NCBI RefSeq assembly: GCF_900142765.1
Contig: NZ_FRCB01000001.1
Location: 744,001 to 808,000, forward strand
Direction of reading: 5' to 3'
DNA: 64,000 nt
Source of the DNA: Roseovarius litoreus
GTDB lineage: Bacteria; Pseudomonadota; Alphaproteobacteria; Rhodobacterales; Rhodobacteraceae
The notes beneath the pieces are model-generated. The model saw only the letters and a program-made list of their open reading frames with translations, was not told the origin of the DNA and ran no database searches. The position numbers and the translations under genes were made by a program. Numbering within the stretch: position 1 is the first letter of the stretch; each line of letters opens with the position of its first letter. Below are positions 18,299 to 27,060 of the stretch, piece by piece.

Positions 18299-19282
18299 CT
18301 ATTTCGTGTAATGTCCAGTTTGATACCAGCGCCACGCATCGCCGATCATCCGGTCAAGGCTCGAGCGTTCGGGCGCCCAGCCCAACTCGGTCATCGCACG
18401 GGTCGATCCGGACACAAGCTTGGTGCAGTCCCCCGGTCGCCTCATGCCTTCGATCACCGGGACTGTCTTGCCGGTGATCGCCTCGGCGCGGTCAATCACC
18501 TCACGCACCGAAAATCCGCTTCCGGTGCCAAGGTTGAAGACGCGGCTTTGCCTGTTATCCTGAAGCCATCTCAGCCCGAGAATATGGGCATCCACCAGAT
18601 CCATCACATGCACGTAATCGCGGATGCAGGTGCCGTCCGGCGTGTCATAATCCGTGCCGAAAATCGTGAGCGCATCGCGCCTGCCTGCGATCGCCTCGAG
18701 GATCAGCGGAATCAGATGCGTCTCGGGCTGGTGAAACTCTCCCACTTCGGCCTCGGGATCGGCCCCCGCCACGTTGAAATACCGGAAGATCACGTGGCGC
18801 AGCCCATGCGCCGCCTCGAAATCGCGCAGAATATCCTCGATCGCGCGCTTCGATCCGCCATAGGCGTTAATCGGGTTGCGGTCGCTGGTTTCATCCAGCA
18901 CCACATTGTCCTGGTCGCCATAGGTCGCACAGGTCGACGAGAACACCACCTTCAGACAGCCCGCCTGCACCGCCGCCTCGAACAGGCACAGCGATCCCGC
19001 GACATTGTTGTGCCAGTAGAGCCCCGGTTCCCGCATGCTTTCGCCCACCTGGCTCAGTGCGGCGAAATGCAGGACCGCCTCGGGCCGATAGGCGGCAAAG
19101 ACCTGATCCAGCCGCGCGCGGTCTGTCAGATCGCCCTGCTCGAACGGGCCATAGCGCACCGCCTGTTCCCAACCGGTGCTCAGATTGTCATAGGTGACGG
19201 GCGTGAAGCCCGCCGCCTTGAGCGCCTTGCAGGCATGCGAGCCGATATAACCGGCGCCGCCCGTCACGAGAATATTGCTCAC
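18299..19282 (-). CDS. galE: UDP-glucose 4-epimerase
   Basis: GalE interconverts UDP-glucose and UDP-galactose. The 327-residue protein opens with the NAD-binding ILVTGGAGYIGSHACKAL. It has the catalytic serine in SSTCATYGD and the tyrosine/lysine pair in YGGSKRAIED. The motifs FRYFNVAGADP and RDYVHVMDLVDAH are characteristic. The start is GTG with GGAG upstream. It follows galU by 18 bases, so the two probably form one transcript supplying sugar nucleotides to the neighbouring transferases. Confidence 0.94.
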   Translation of the reverse strand: MSNILVTGGAGYIGSHACKALKAAGFTPVTYDNLSTGWEQAVRYGPFEQGDLTDRARLDQVFAAYRPEAVLHFAALSQVGESMREPGLYWHNNVAGSLCLFEAAVQAGCLKVVFSSTCATYGDQDNVVLDETSDRNPINAYGGSKRAIEDILRDFEAAHGLRHVIFRYFNVAGADPEAEVGEFHQPETHLIPLILEAIAGRRDALTIFGTDYDTPDGTCIRDYVHVMDLVDAHILGLRWLQDNRQSRVFNLGTGSGFSVREVIDRAEAITGKTVPVIEGMRRPGDCTKLVSGSTRAMTELGWAPERSSLDRMIGDAWRWYQTGHYTK

Positions 19283-19300
19283 TGCATCGACTCCGGCGGC

Positions 19301-20194
19301 TTACTGCGCCGCCTTCTCCGCATACAAGATATCGTGCAGAAAGGCCCGCAGGTCATCGCGCAGATCCTCGCGCGCCAGCGCAAAGGAAACGGTCGCCTGC
19401 AGGAAGCCCGATTTCGACCCACAATCGAAGCGATGCCCCTCGAAGCGATAGCCGTATACTTCTTCACCGGCCTCCCGCGCATCCGAAATCGCATCGGTGA
19501 GCTGAATTTCCCCACCCGCGCCTGCACGCTTCTTGTTCAGCATCTTGAGCACGGTCGGCGTCAGGATATACCGCCCGATCACCGCCAGGTTCGACGGCGC
19601 CTCACCCAGCTTGGGCTTCTCGACCATGCCCTTGGTCGACACGATCCGCCCCTTGTCCTCCTTGATATCCAGCATCCCATAGGACGAGGTCTTTTCCTCG
19701 GGCACTTCCATCGCGGCGACAATATTGCCCTGCGTTTCCGCGAAGGCCTCGACCATCTGCGCCAGACACGGCTTTTCCGCCGCGATCACGTCATCCGGCA
19801 GCATCACGGCAAAGGGCTCGTTCCCGATAAGATGCCGCGCGCACCACACCGCATGACCAAGCCCAAGCGGCTTGTGCTGCCTGACATAGGCGATCTGGCC
19901 GCTGTCCATATTGGTGCTTTTGAGAATCTTCAACAGATCCTCCTTGCCCTTCCTGCGCAACTCCTGCTCGAGCTGCGGGGCAAGATCGAAATAATCCTCA
20001 AGCGCGCCCTTGCCGCGCGAGGTAACGAAAATGAAATCCTTGATGCCCGCTTCACGAGCTTCATCGATCGCGTATTGGACAAGGGGACGGTCCACCAAAG
20101 TCATTATTTCCTTCGGTACCGACTTGGTTGCCGGCAAAAATCTCGTCCCCAGACCCGCGACAGGAAAAATGGCTTTTGTTACTTTCTTTCGCAT
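19301..20194 (-). CDS. galU: UTP-glucose-1-phosphate uridylyltransferase
   Basis: GalU makes UDP-glucose from UTP and glucose-1-phosphate. The 297-residue protein starts KAIFPVAGLGTRFLPATKSV, the nucleotide-binding signature, and has PKEIMTLVDRPLVQYAIDEA, VMLPDDVI and GEIQLTDAI as in family members. A good ribosome binding site (GGAG) precedes the ATG. It probably heads the galU-galE-glycosyltransferase run. Confidence 0.95.
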   Translation of the reverse strand: MRKKVTKAIFPVAGLGTRFLPATKSVPKEIMTLVDRPLVQYAIDEAREAGIKDFIFVTSRGKGALEDYFDLAPQLEQELRRKGKEDLLKILKSTNMDSGQIAYVRQHKPLGLGHAVWCARHLIGNEPFAVMLPDDVIAAEKPCLAQMVEAFAETQGNIVAAMEVPEEKTSSYGMLDIKEDKGRIVSTKGMVEKPKLGEAPSNLAVIGRYILTPTVLKMLNKKRAGAGGEIQLTDAISDAREAGEEVYGYRFEGHRFDCGSKSGFLQATVSFALAREDLRDDLRAFLHDILYAEKAAQ

Positions 20195-20319
20195 GTCTGC
20201 TCCTTACCTGCACCAACGCTGGCACAATAAACCAGCCCTGATGTCATTGCACTGATTAAAGGGAGATTATGAAGATTTCTGGACCAGACATTGTCGATGA
20301 CCGCAGAAATACAGCTTTT

Positions 20320-21120
20320 TCACTCCGATCCCATCTCTTTCATCATCCGTTCGATGCGCGGCACATCCTCAGGGTTGTTCAACTCCCAGAACTGTCGCCC
20401 GCGCGCCTCGACCTCGACACAGCGCACCGCGCGCCCGTTTTCCAGGAACCTGAGCTGCTCCAGCCCCTCCAGCCCCTCGAGCGGCCCCTCCGACCAGCCC
20501 GGATAGGCCGATAGCGCCGCCGCGCGATAGGCATAGACCCCGACATGGTGAAACACCGGCGTCGCCTCGGCATCGTCATAGGATTTCGAGGTGTAGGGGA
20601 TCACTTCCTTCGAGAAATAAAGCGCATGGCCACGGCTGTCGAAAACGGCCGTCGTGCCACCCACACGGCCTGCGCGCCGATCTTCCAGAAACCCGTTCAA
20701 CGCGCGCCCGTCACAGCGCAACACCGGCGTCGCCATGCCCGCCTCGGCATCTTTGCTCAAGGCCTCGATCAACGCCTCGACGAACCAATGCGGCGTCAGC
20801 GGCGCATCTCCCTGCAGGTTGACCACGATATCATAGCCGCCGCCAAGCACCTCATGCGCTTCCGCGCAGCGTTCCGTGCCATTGCGACAGGTCTCCGAGG
20901 TCATCGCCACCTCGGCGCCGAACCCTTCGGCGGCCTGTCGGATACGATCATCATCGGTGGCCACCACCACCCGGTGATCGCCACCGACCTTGCACGCCGC
21001 CTCCCAACTGCGCTGGATCAGGCTCTTTTTGGCACCGCTCGCACCGGTCAATTCGACCAGCGGCTTGCCCGGATACCGGCTTGACGCATAGCGCGCCGGA
21101 ATGACGATCAGAACCCGCAT
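20320..21120 (-). CDS. KdsB-like CMP-sugar (CMP-Kdo type) cytidylyltransferase
   Basis: The 266-residue protein belongs to the 3-deoxy-manno-octulosonate cytidylyltransferase family: it starts VIPARYASSRYPGKPL and has ATDDDRI, TSETCRNGTERCAEA and GVYAYR. It departs from the canonical enzyme at three places: a short insertion after PLVEL (TGASGAKKS), QGDAPLTP where KdsB normally has QGDEP, and ELNNPEDV where VDTPEDL is usual. It may be a true CMP-Kdo synthetase or an enzyme for a related acid sugar. The start codon overlaps the cysQ stop, so the two are translationally coupled. Confidence 0.75.
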   Translation of the reverse strand: MRVLIVIPARYASSRYPGKPLVELTGASGAKKSLIQRSWEAACKVGGDHRVVVATDDDRIRQAAEGFGAEVAMTSETCRNGTERCAEAHEVLGGGYDIVVNLQGDAPLTPHWFVEALIEALSKDAEAGMATPVLRCDGRALNGFLEDRRAGRVGGTTAVFDSRGHALYFSKEVIPYTSKSYDDAEATPVFHHVGVYAYRAAALSAYPGWSEGPLEGLEGLEQLRFLENGRAVRCVEVEARGRQFWELNNPEDVPRIERMMKEMGSE

Positions 21121-21917
21121 CAGCCCGCCTTCAACGTGACGCCCGGCGCATACGCGATGAAGAACGGGTTTGCGAACCCGTCCTTGCCATAACGCAAAGG
21201 CTGGTGATCATCGAACCGTACCACCTGACCGCCTGCACCCTGCAGCACGGCTTGGCCTGCGGCGGTATCCCATTCCATCGTGCGACCAAGCCTTGGATAC
21301 AGATCCGCCTCACCCGTCGCCACCAGACAGAACTTGAGCGACGATCCCGCGCTCGTCATGTCCTTGACGCCATATTGACCGATATAATCATCGGTCGCCT
21401 GATCGCGGTGCGATTTACTGGCCACCACCATCAAAGCCGCATTGTCGGGCGTCGACACGGCGATCTCGGTCATCGCACCCGGCATCTGCGGATCGAACGG
21501 CCCGGCCTCCTCGACCGACACACCATCGGCGCGGGTAAAAAACATCCGCTCTTTCGCGGGCGCATAAACCACCCCGCGCACCGGAACACCGTTTTCCACA
21601 TAGGCGATGTTCACGGTGAAATCCCCACGGCGATGGATGAATTCCTTGGTGCCATCCAGCGGATCCACGATCAGAAAGGTCTCGACGCTCTGCCCATGCG
21701 ACGCGGCCTGCTCTTCGGTGACCAGCGCCACATCCGGAAACGCCTTGCGCAGACCCTCCGAAATCAGCGCATCCGCCGCCTCGTCGGCTTCGGTCACCGG
21801 GCTGTCGTCGGACTTCACCTTCACATCGAAATCGTCGGAATTGTAGATTTCCATGATCCGGTCACCCGCTTCCAGCGCCAACCGGCGCATGACCGTAACA
21901 AGCTTGTCGTGATCCAA
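21120..21917 (-). CDS. cysQ: 3'(2'),5'-bisphosphate nucleotidase
   Basis: CysQ hydrolyses PAP, the by-product of PAPS-dependent sulfation, to AMP. The 265-residue protein has the inositol-monophosphatase-family metal motifs TEE (residues about 66-68), DPLDGTKEF (about 84-92) and WDTAAGQAVL. The start is TTG with AGGAG about eight bases upstream. It is the first gene of a two-gene unit with the KdsB-like gene. Its place in a cluster with a sulfotransferase gene suggests a role in relieving PAP inhibition during glycan sulfation, in addition to sulfur assimilation. Confidence 0.92.
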   Translation of the reverse strand: MDHDKLVTVMRRLALEAGDRIMEIYNSDDFDVKVKSDDSPVTEADEAADALISEGLRKAFPDVALVTEEQAASHGQSVETFLIVDPLDGTKEFIHRRGDFTVNIAYVENGVPVRGVVYAPAKERMFFTRADGVSVEEAGPFDPQMPGAMTEIAVSTPDNAALMVVASKSHRDQATDDYIGQYGVKDMTSAGSSLKFCLVATGEADLYPRLGRTMEWDTAAGQAVLQGAGGQVVRFDDHQPLRYGKDGFANPFFIAYAPGVTLKAG

Positions 21918-22054
21918 TGTGATACTCCTGCCTACCTTTTGTACCGCGGTGACACGGCATGTTGATCGAATGCCTCGCGCCCTTTATGGTATGCGGGTAA
22001 CGGGACAGCAAGAAGTCCGTGCCACATTCCGGCAGGCTGACAGGCGACGAGTAG

Positions 22055-22876
22055 ATGTTTCAGAAAGTTTCCCCCAGAAGTAACCTGCAATCGGCCCTCG
22101 CCATTCTGGAGCTGATCTATCACTCCACGGTGCGATCTGTCCGCAAGTCGCATGGCAACGCGTTCTTCGCGATCCTCAACAACATGTTGCAGGCCGTCAT
22201 CTTCGTCATGGCGTTCTACCTCATGTTCTGGATGCTCGGCATCAAGGGCGCGCGCATTCGTGGCGATTTCCTTTTGTACATGATGTCGGGAGTTTTCCTG
22301 TTCCTGACGCATATCAAGGCGCTTGGCGCGGTGGTCGGGGCCGAAGGGCCATCATCACCGATGATGCAGCATGCGCCGATGAACACGGTCATTTCGGTCG
22401 CCTCCGCGGCACTGGGGGCGCTTTACATTCAGGTATTGTCGCTTTTCGTGATCCTGTTCGTGTATCATGTCGCCTTCACCCCTTTCGAGGTGTCGCAGCC
22501 CTTCTCGGCCTTCGGCATGCTGGTTCTGGCGTGGTTCACCGGGGTGGCCATCGGGCTGGTGCTGCTCTCGATCAAGCCTTGGTTCCCGGCTGTGGTCGGA
22601 CTCATCACCATCGTCTATCAGCGCGCCAACATGATCGCGTCGGGCAAGATGTTCGTGGCCAATTCGCTGCCGCCCTTCATGCTCAAGATGTTCGACTGGA
22701 ACCCGCTGTTTCACGCCATCGATCAATGCCGCGGCTTCACCTTCGTCAACTACGTGCCGCGCAATTCATCGCTGGAGTATCCGCTGATCGTCGGGCTGGT
22801 GTTCCTCATGATCGGGCTGATGGGCGAATTCTACACCCGCCAATACGCCTCGCGGAGCTGGGACGCCCGCCGCTGA
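22055..22876 (+). CDS. Polysaccharide export ABC transporter permease (KpsM/Wzm-like)
   Basis: The 273-residue protein is an ABC-2 type membrane subunit with about six hydrophobic segments (for example AVIFVMAFYLMFWML and LVVGLVFLMIGLMGEFY-like regions). It ends with the NPLFHAIDQCRGFTF stretch near its last membrane segment, typical of capsule and O-antigen exporters. No ATPase subunit and no KpsE/KpsD-type partner is encoded nearby. It is transcribed away from cysQ. Export of a Kdo-linked or sulfated polysaccharide is the likely role, inferred from family and context. Confidence 0.82.
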   Translation: MFQKVSPRSNLQSALAILELIYHSTVRSVRKSHGNAFFAILNNMLQAVIFVMAFYLMFWMLGIKGARIRGDFLLYMMSGVFLFLTHIKALGAVVGAEGPSSPMMQHAPMNTVISVASAALGALYIQVLSLFVILFVYHVAFTPFEVSQPFSAFGMLVLAWFTGVAIGLVLLSIKPWFPAVVGLITIVYQRANMIASGKMFVANSLPPFMLKMFDWNPLFHAIDQCRGFTFVNYVPRNSSLEYPLIVGLVFLMIGLMGEFYTRQYASRSWDARR

Positions 22877-22890
22877 GGTCCATCGCGCGG

Positions 22891-23499
22891 TCAATCAACC
22901 ACCCGCAAGGTCAGGTTGATGCGGCCGCCACCCTTCAGCAAGGCGGACGATCCCGGCCTGATCCTGTCGATCCCATGATAGATCAGCCGCGCGTCGCCCC
23001 CCATGACGACAACATCCCCCGATCCCAGCCAGATCGACTCGGTCTTGCCTCCGCGCGTCGTGCCCCCGACCCGGAACAGCGCGTCATCCCCCAAAGAGAC
23101 CGACAGGACCGGCCAACCGAAATCGGCCTCGTCGCGATCCTGGTGCATCCCCATCTTCGCCCCCTCGCGATAGACATTCACCAGACAGCAATCCGGCGCG
23201 CGCCGATCGCTCACCAGATCGCGCCAGATCGCCAGCACGTCCTCGGGGATCGGCGGCCAGGGCTGACCATCCGGATGGCGCGGCACATAGCGGTATCCGC
23301 CCCGGTCCGCATACCAGCCATACTTGCCCGCCGAAGTCATCCTGACCGACATCGGCTTGCCATAGGGCGTCATCGGCGAGAAAAGCGGCGCCTGCCGCAC
23401 CACCTCTCGCAGCGCATCCCTGAGCGCCTCCTGCGCCCCGCCATCAAGCCACCCTTTGTAGATATGCACCCCCCTCAGGGTCAGCGTCGGGTCCGTCAT
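22891..23499 (-). CDS. alkB: Alpha-ketoglutarate-dependent DNA repair dioxygenase AlkB
   Basis: AlkB oxidatively removes methyl groups from 1-methyladenine and 3-methylcytosine using Fe(II) and 2-oxoglutarate. The 202-residue protein has the iron ligands HQD (in MGMHQDRDE) and the distal histidine in LIYHGIDRI. It also has the 2-oxoglutarate arginine in GRINLTLRV and the base-recognition stretch SVRMTSAGKYGWYAD. I place the start at 23499, where GGGAGG precedes ATG. The frame stays open far upstream through the antisense of dnaK, but that part is not coding. Confidence 0.93.
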   Translation of the reverse strand: MTDPTLTLRGVHIYKGWLDGGAQEALRDALREVVRQAPLFSPMTPYGKPMSVRMTSAGKYGWYADRGGYRYVPRHPDGQPWPPIPEDVLAIWRDLVSDRRAPDCCLVNVYREGAKMGMHQDRDEADFGWPVLSVSLGDDALFRVGGTTRGGKTESIWLGSGDVVVMGGDARLIYHGIDRIRPGSSALLKGGGRINLTLRVVD

Positions 23500-23567
23500 G
23501 CATCCTCCCTCATGGGCCTGACATACAGAATTAACGACAATTTCCCGAAATCCATCCCCCCGGGCCG

Positions 23568-23596
23568 CTTGCAGCCCCTGATCGCCCTGCCTATAT
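23568..23596 (+). promoter_or_regulatory. Putative heat-shock (sigma-32) promoter of dnaK
   Basis: CTTGCA at 23568-23573 and CTATAT at 23591-23596, 17 bases apart, resemble the alphaproteobacterial RpoH consensus (CTTG then a C-rich/TATAT -10). It lies about 110 bases before dnaK, a gene known to be under RpoH control in this group. Confidence 0.45.
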
Positions 23597-23709
23597 ACCC
23601 GCAAAGCGTGGACGCACGGCCTCCCGTGGTCCGCCCTGAGATCGGGGGCCCGGTGCCGTAATCGGGTCGGGCGTCCGGAACATCGCCTTATTGAAGAAGG
23701 GATATAAAA

Positions 23710-25626
23710 ATGTCCAAAGTGATCGGTATCGACCTCGGAACCACAAACAGCTGTATCGCCATCATGGATGGCAGCCAGGCCCGTGTCATCGAAAACTCCG
23801 AAGGTGCCCGTACGACACCGTCGATCGTGGCCTTCACGGAAAACGAACGTCTCGTCGGCCAGCCTGCCAAGCGTCAGGCCGTAACCAACCCGGAAAACAC
23901 CATCTTCGGCGTCAAGCGCCTGATCGGTCGCCGTGTGGACGACGTTGATCTGGCCAAGGACAAGAAGAACATGCCGTTCACCGTCGTCGATGGCGGCAAT
24001 GGCGACGCATGGGTTCAGGCGCGCGGCGAGAAATACAGCCCCTCGCAGATTTCCGCCTTCATCCTCGGCAAGATGAAGGAAACCGCCGAATCCTATCTCG
24101 GCGAAGAGGTGACGCAGGCCGTCATCACCGTTCCCGCCTATTTCAACGATGCTCAGCGTCAGGCCACCAAGGACGCCGGCAAGATCGCCGGTCTCGAAGT
24201 GCTGCGAATCATCAACGAGCCGACAGCCGCCGCGCTGGCCTATGGTCTCGACAAGAAAGAAACGCAGACCATCGCCGTCTATGACCTTGGCGGCGGCACC
24301 TTCGACGTCACCATCCTCGAGATCGACGATGGCTTGTTCGAGGTGAAAGCCACCAATGGTGACACCTTCCTCGGCGGTGAAGACTTCGACATGCGGATCG
24401 TCAACTACCTCGCCGACGAGTTCAAGAAAGAGCATGGCGTCGACCTGACCAAGGACAAGATGGCTCTGCAGCGCCTCAAGGAAGCCGCCGAGAAAGCCAA
24501 GATCGAACTGTCCAGCAGCTCGCAGACCGAAATCAACCAGCCCTTCATCTCGATGGGCTCGGACGGTCAGCCGCTTCACATGGTCATGAAACTGACCCGT
24601 GCCAAGCTCGAAAGCCTGGTGGGCGATCTCATCAAGGCCTCGATGAAGCCCTGCGCCGCGGCCCTCAAGGATGCCGGCATCTCCGCCAGCGAAATCGACG
24701 AGGTCGTTCTCGTCGGCGGCATGACCCGTATGCCCAAGGTCGTCGAGGAAGTGACCAAGTTCTTCGGCAAGGAACCCCACAAGGGCGTCAACCCCGACGA
24801 AGTCGTCGCCATGGGTGCCGCCATTCAGGCCGGCGTGCTTCAGGGTGACGTCAAGGATGTGGTCCTGCTCGACGTGACGCCGCTGTCGCTCGGCATCGAA
24901 ACGCTCGGCGGTGTCTTCACCCGCCTGATCGACCGCAACACCACGATCCCGACCAACAAGTCGCAGATCTTCTCGACCGCCGAGGACAACCAGAGCGCCG
25001 TGACGATCCGTGTCTTCCAGGGCGAACGTGAAATGGCGGCCGACAACAAGCTGCTCGGTCAGTTCAACCTCGAAAACATTCCGCCCGCACCGCGCGGCAT
25101 GCCCCAGATCGAGGTGACATTCGACATCGACGCCAACGGCATCGTCTCTGTTTCCGCCAAGGACAAGGGCACCAACAAGGAACAGAAGATCACGATCCAG
25201 GCGTCGGGCGGCCTCAGCGACGAAGACATCGAGAAGATGGTCAAGGAAGCCGAAGAAAACGCCGAGTCCGACAAGGCCCGCCGCGAGCTGATCGAATCGA
25301 AGAACCAGGCCGAAAGCCTGATTCATTCGACCGAGAAATCGCTCGAGGAACATGGCGACAAGGTGGATCCAACCACTGTCGAAGCCATCGAACTGGCAAT
25401 CGCCGCTCTCAAGGACGACCTCGAGAAAGACGATATCGGGGCCGACAAGATCAAGTCCGGCATTCAGAACGTGACCGAAGCGGCCATGAAACTGGGCGAG
25501 GCGATCTACAAGGCGCAATCCGAGGAAAACGATGGCGAGCCGTCGCCTGCGGATCGTGCCCGGTCGGACGACGATGATATCGTCGATGCCGACTTCGAGG
25601 ACCTCGACGACAACAAGCGTTCGTAA
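23710..25626 (+). CDS. dnaK: Chaperone protein DnaK (Hsp70)
   Basis: The 638-residue ATP-dependent chaperone starts [14 protein letters not shown] and shows the Hsp70 signatures [29 protein letters not shown] and [12 protein letters not shown]. The substrate-binding domain follows ([19 protein letters not shown]), then an acidic tail ending [18 protein letters not shown] lies just before the ATG. dnaJ follows 77 bases downstream in the same direction. Confidence 0.98.
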   Translation: MSKVIGIDLGTTNSCIAIMDGSQARVIENSEGARTTPSIVAFTENERLVGQPAKRQAVTNPENTIFGVKRLIGRRVDDVDLAKDKKNMPFTVVDGGNGDAWVQARGEKYSPSQISAFILGKMKETAESYLGEEVTQAVITVPAYFNDAQRQATKDAGKIAGLEVLRIINEPTAAALAYGLDKKETQTIAVYDLGGGTFDVTILEIDDGLFEVKATNGDTFLGGEDFDMRIVNYLADEFKKEHGVDLTKDKMALQRLKEAAEKAKIELSSSSQTEINQPFISMGSDGQPLHMVMKLTRAKLESLVGDLIKASMKPCAAALKDAGISASEIDEVVLVGGMTRMPKVVEEVTKFFGKEPHKGVNPDEVVAMGAAIQAGVLQGDVKDVVLLDVTPLSLGIETLGGVFTRLIDRNTTIPTNKSQIFSTAEDNQSAVTIRVFQGEREMAADNKLLGQFNLENIPPAPRGMPQIEVTFDIDANGIVSVSAKDKGTNKEQKITIQASGGLSDEDIEKMVKEAEENAESDKARRELIESKNQAESLIHSTEKSLEEHGDKVDPTTVEAIELAIAALKDDLEKDDIGADKIKSGIQNVTEAAMKLGEAIYKAQSEENDGEPSPADRARSDDDDIVDADFEDLDDNKRS

Positions 25627-25703
25627 CGCGCCTGACGGGACCAATGGGGCCGGTCCGACCTTTGGGCCGGCCCCGTGCAGTTCCATGACCAAGGAGATCC
25701 CCG

Positions 25704-26864
25704 ATGGCCAAACGCGACTATTATGAAGTGCTGGGTATATCGCGGGGTGCGTCTGCGGACGAGATCAAAAAGGCCTATCGCACCAAGGCCAAGGAACTTC
25801 ATCCCGACCGCAACAAGGACAACCCCAACGCCGAAACCCAGTTCAAGGAAGCCGGCGAAGCCTATGACGTCCTGAAAGATCCCGACAAGAAAGCCGCCTA
25901 TGATCGCTTCGGTCATGCCGCCTTCGATGGTGGCATGGGCGGCGGCGGTGGCCCTCGGCCCGGGGGCGGTTTTGGCGGTGCGGGGCAGGGCGATTTCGCC
26001 TCGGCCTTTTCCGACGTGTTCGACGATCTGTTCGGCGATTTCATGGGCGGTCGGGGCAGTGGCGGACGCCAGCGCGCGGCGCGTGGCGCCGATCTGCGCT
26101 ACAACCTGCGCGTCACCCTCGAAGACGCCTACAAGGGCATGCAGAAAACCATCAACGTGCCCACCTCCGTGGCCTGCGGCGAATGTAACGGCACCGGCGC
26201 CGAAGGCGGCTCCGAGCCGACGACCTGCCCCACCTGTTCCGGCATGGGCAAGGTTCGCGCCCAACAGGGCTTCTTCACCGTTGAACGGACCTGTCCCACC
26301 TGTTCGGGCCTCGGCCAGATCATCAAGAACCCGTGCAACGCCTGTCACGGGCAGGGCCGCGTCGACAAGGATCGCGCTCTCAACGTCAACATCCCCGCCG
26401 GCGTTGAAACCGGCACCCGCATTCGCCTCGCCGGCGAGGGCGAAGCCGGGATGCGCGGTGGCCCTCCGGGCGACCTCTACATCTTCATCGAGGTGGCCAA
26501 GCACGACATTTTCGAGCGCGAGGAAACCAATCTCTTCTGCCGCGTGCCCGTGTCGATGACCGCCGCCGCCCTTGGCGGCGATATCGAGGTGCCCACCATC
26601 GACGGCGGGCGCTCGCGCGTGAAGATCCCGGCCGGGTCGCAATCCGGGCGTCAGATGCGTTTGCGCAACAAGGGGATGCCTGCGCTGCGCGGCGGGGCAA
26701 CCGGCGACATGTTCATCGAACTGGCCGTGGAAACACCGGTCAACCTGACGTCCCGCCAGAAAGAGCTTCTGCGCGAATTCGAGGCGCTGTCCGAGGACAA
26801 CAACCCCGAAAGCAAAAGCTTCTTCTCGTCGGTGAAAAGCTTCTGGGATTCGATGAAGTCCTGA
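25704..26864 (+). CDS. dnaJ: Chaperone protein DnaJ (Hsp40)
   Basis: The 386-residue co-chaperone has the J-domain with HPD ([10 protein letters not shown]) at residues about 30-36, a Gly/Phe-rich linker and four zinc-binding CxxCxGxG-type repeats ([32 protein letters not shown]). The C-terminal substrate domain follows. AAGGAG precedes the start. It stimulates the ATPase of the adjacent DnaK and ends at a strong terminator. Confidence 0.98.
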   Translation: MAKRDYYEVLGISRGASADEIKKAYRTKAKELHPDRNKDNPNAETQFKEAGEAYDVLKDPDKKAAYDRFGHAAFDGGMGGGGGPRPGGGFGGAGQGDFASAFSDVFDDLFGDFMGGRGSGGRQRAARGADLRYNLRVTLEDAYKGMQKTINVPTSVACGECNGTGAEGGSEPTTCPTCSGMGKVRAQQGFFTVERTCPTCSGLGQIIKNPCNACHGQGRVDKDRALNVNIPAGVETGTRIRLAGEGEAGMRGGPPGDLYIFIEVAKHDIFEREETNLFCRVPVSMTAAALGGDIEVPTIDGGRSRVKIPAGSQSGRQMRLRNKGMPALRGGATGDMFIELAVETPVNLTSRQKELLREFEALSEDNNPESKSFFSSVKSFWDSMKS

Positions 26865-26889
26865 CGCGAAGCCCACCGATCCTGCTCCG

Positions 26890-26920
26890 GGGCGCGCCGC
26901 ATTGGCGCGCCCTTTTTCTT
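26890..26920 (+). terminator. Rho-independent terminator of dnaJ
   Basis: A nine-pair stem (GGGCGCGCC with GGCGCGCCC) around the loop GCATT is followed by TTTTTCTTT. It starts 25 bases after the dnaJ stop codon. Confidence 0.85.
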
Positions 26921-26965
26921 TGCCCGGTTACTTTACCTGACAGCAAAGGGTTAATGCCCATCGGC

Positions 26966-27007
26966 ACCGACGTGATACCGACGCAATACCGACGTGATAC
27001 CGATGCG
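26966..27007 (+). repeat. Array of four 11-bp repeats upstream of radC
   Basis: Copies read ACCGACGTGAT, ACCGACGCAAT, ACCGACGTGAT and a partial ACCGATGCG, with no spacers, so the motif recurs about once per helical turn. The array lies between the dnaJ terminator and radC, ending 53 bases before the radC start. A matching four-copy array lies at 41539-41580. It is presumably a protein-binding site. Confidence 0.75.
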
Positions 27008-27022
27008 CTTTTCGGGCCGCTG

Positions 27023-27038
27023 TTAACGCTTTTCTAAC
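27023..27038 (+). promoter_or_regulatory. Candidate CtrA-type site before radC
   Basis: TTAA, seven bases, then CTAAC matches the CtrA consensus TTAA-N7-TTAAC at all but one position. It ends 22 bases before the radC start. Competence genes including radC belong to CtrA-dependent regulons in Rhodobacterales, so the placement is plausible. A single near-match of this size can arise by chance. Confidence 0.35.
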
Positions 27039-27060
27039 CCTCGCGCGCCACTCTCCGGAT

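Noticed and set aside
17510-20230. A 906-codon plus-strand frame across the glycan genes
   Set aside because: It lies opposite galE, galU and a glycosyltransferase gene, all with clear motifs, and its product is compositionally artificial.
22891-25692. A 933-codon minus-strand frame joining alkB to sequence antisense to dnaK
   Set aside because: Only the last 202 codons resemble a real protein (AlkB) and they have their own ribosome binding site. The rest mirrors dnaK.
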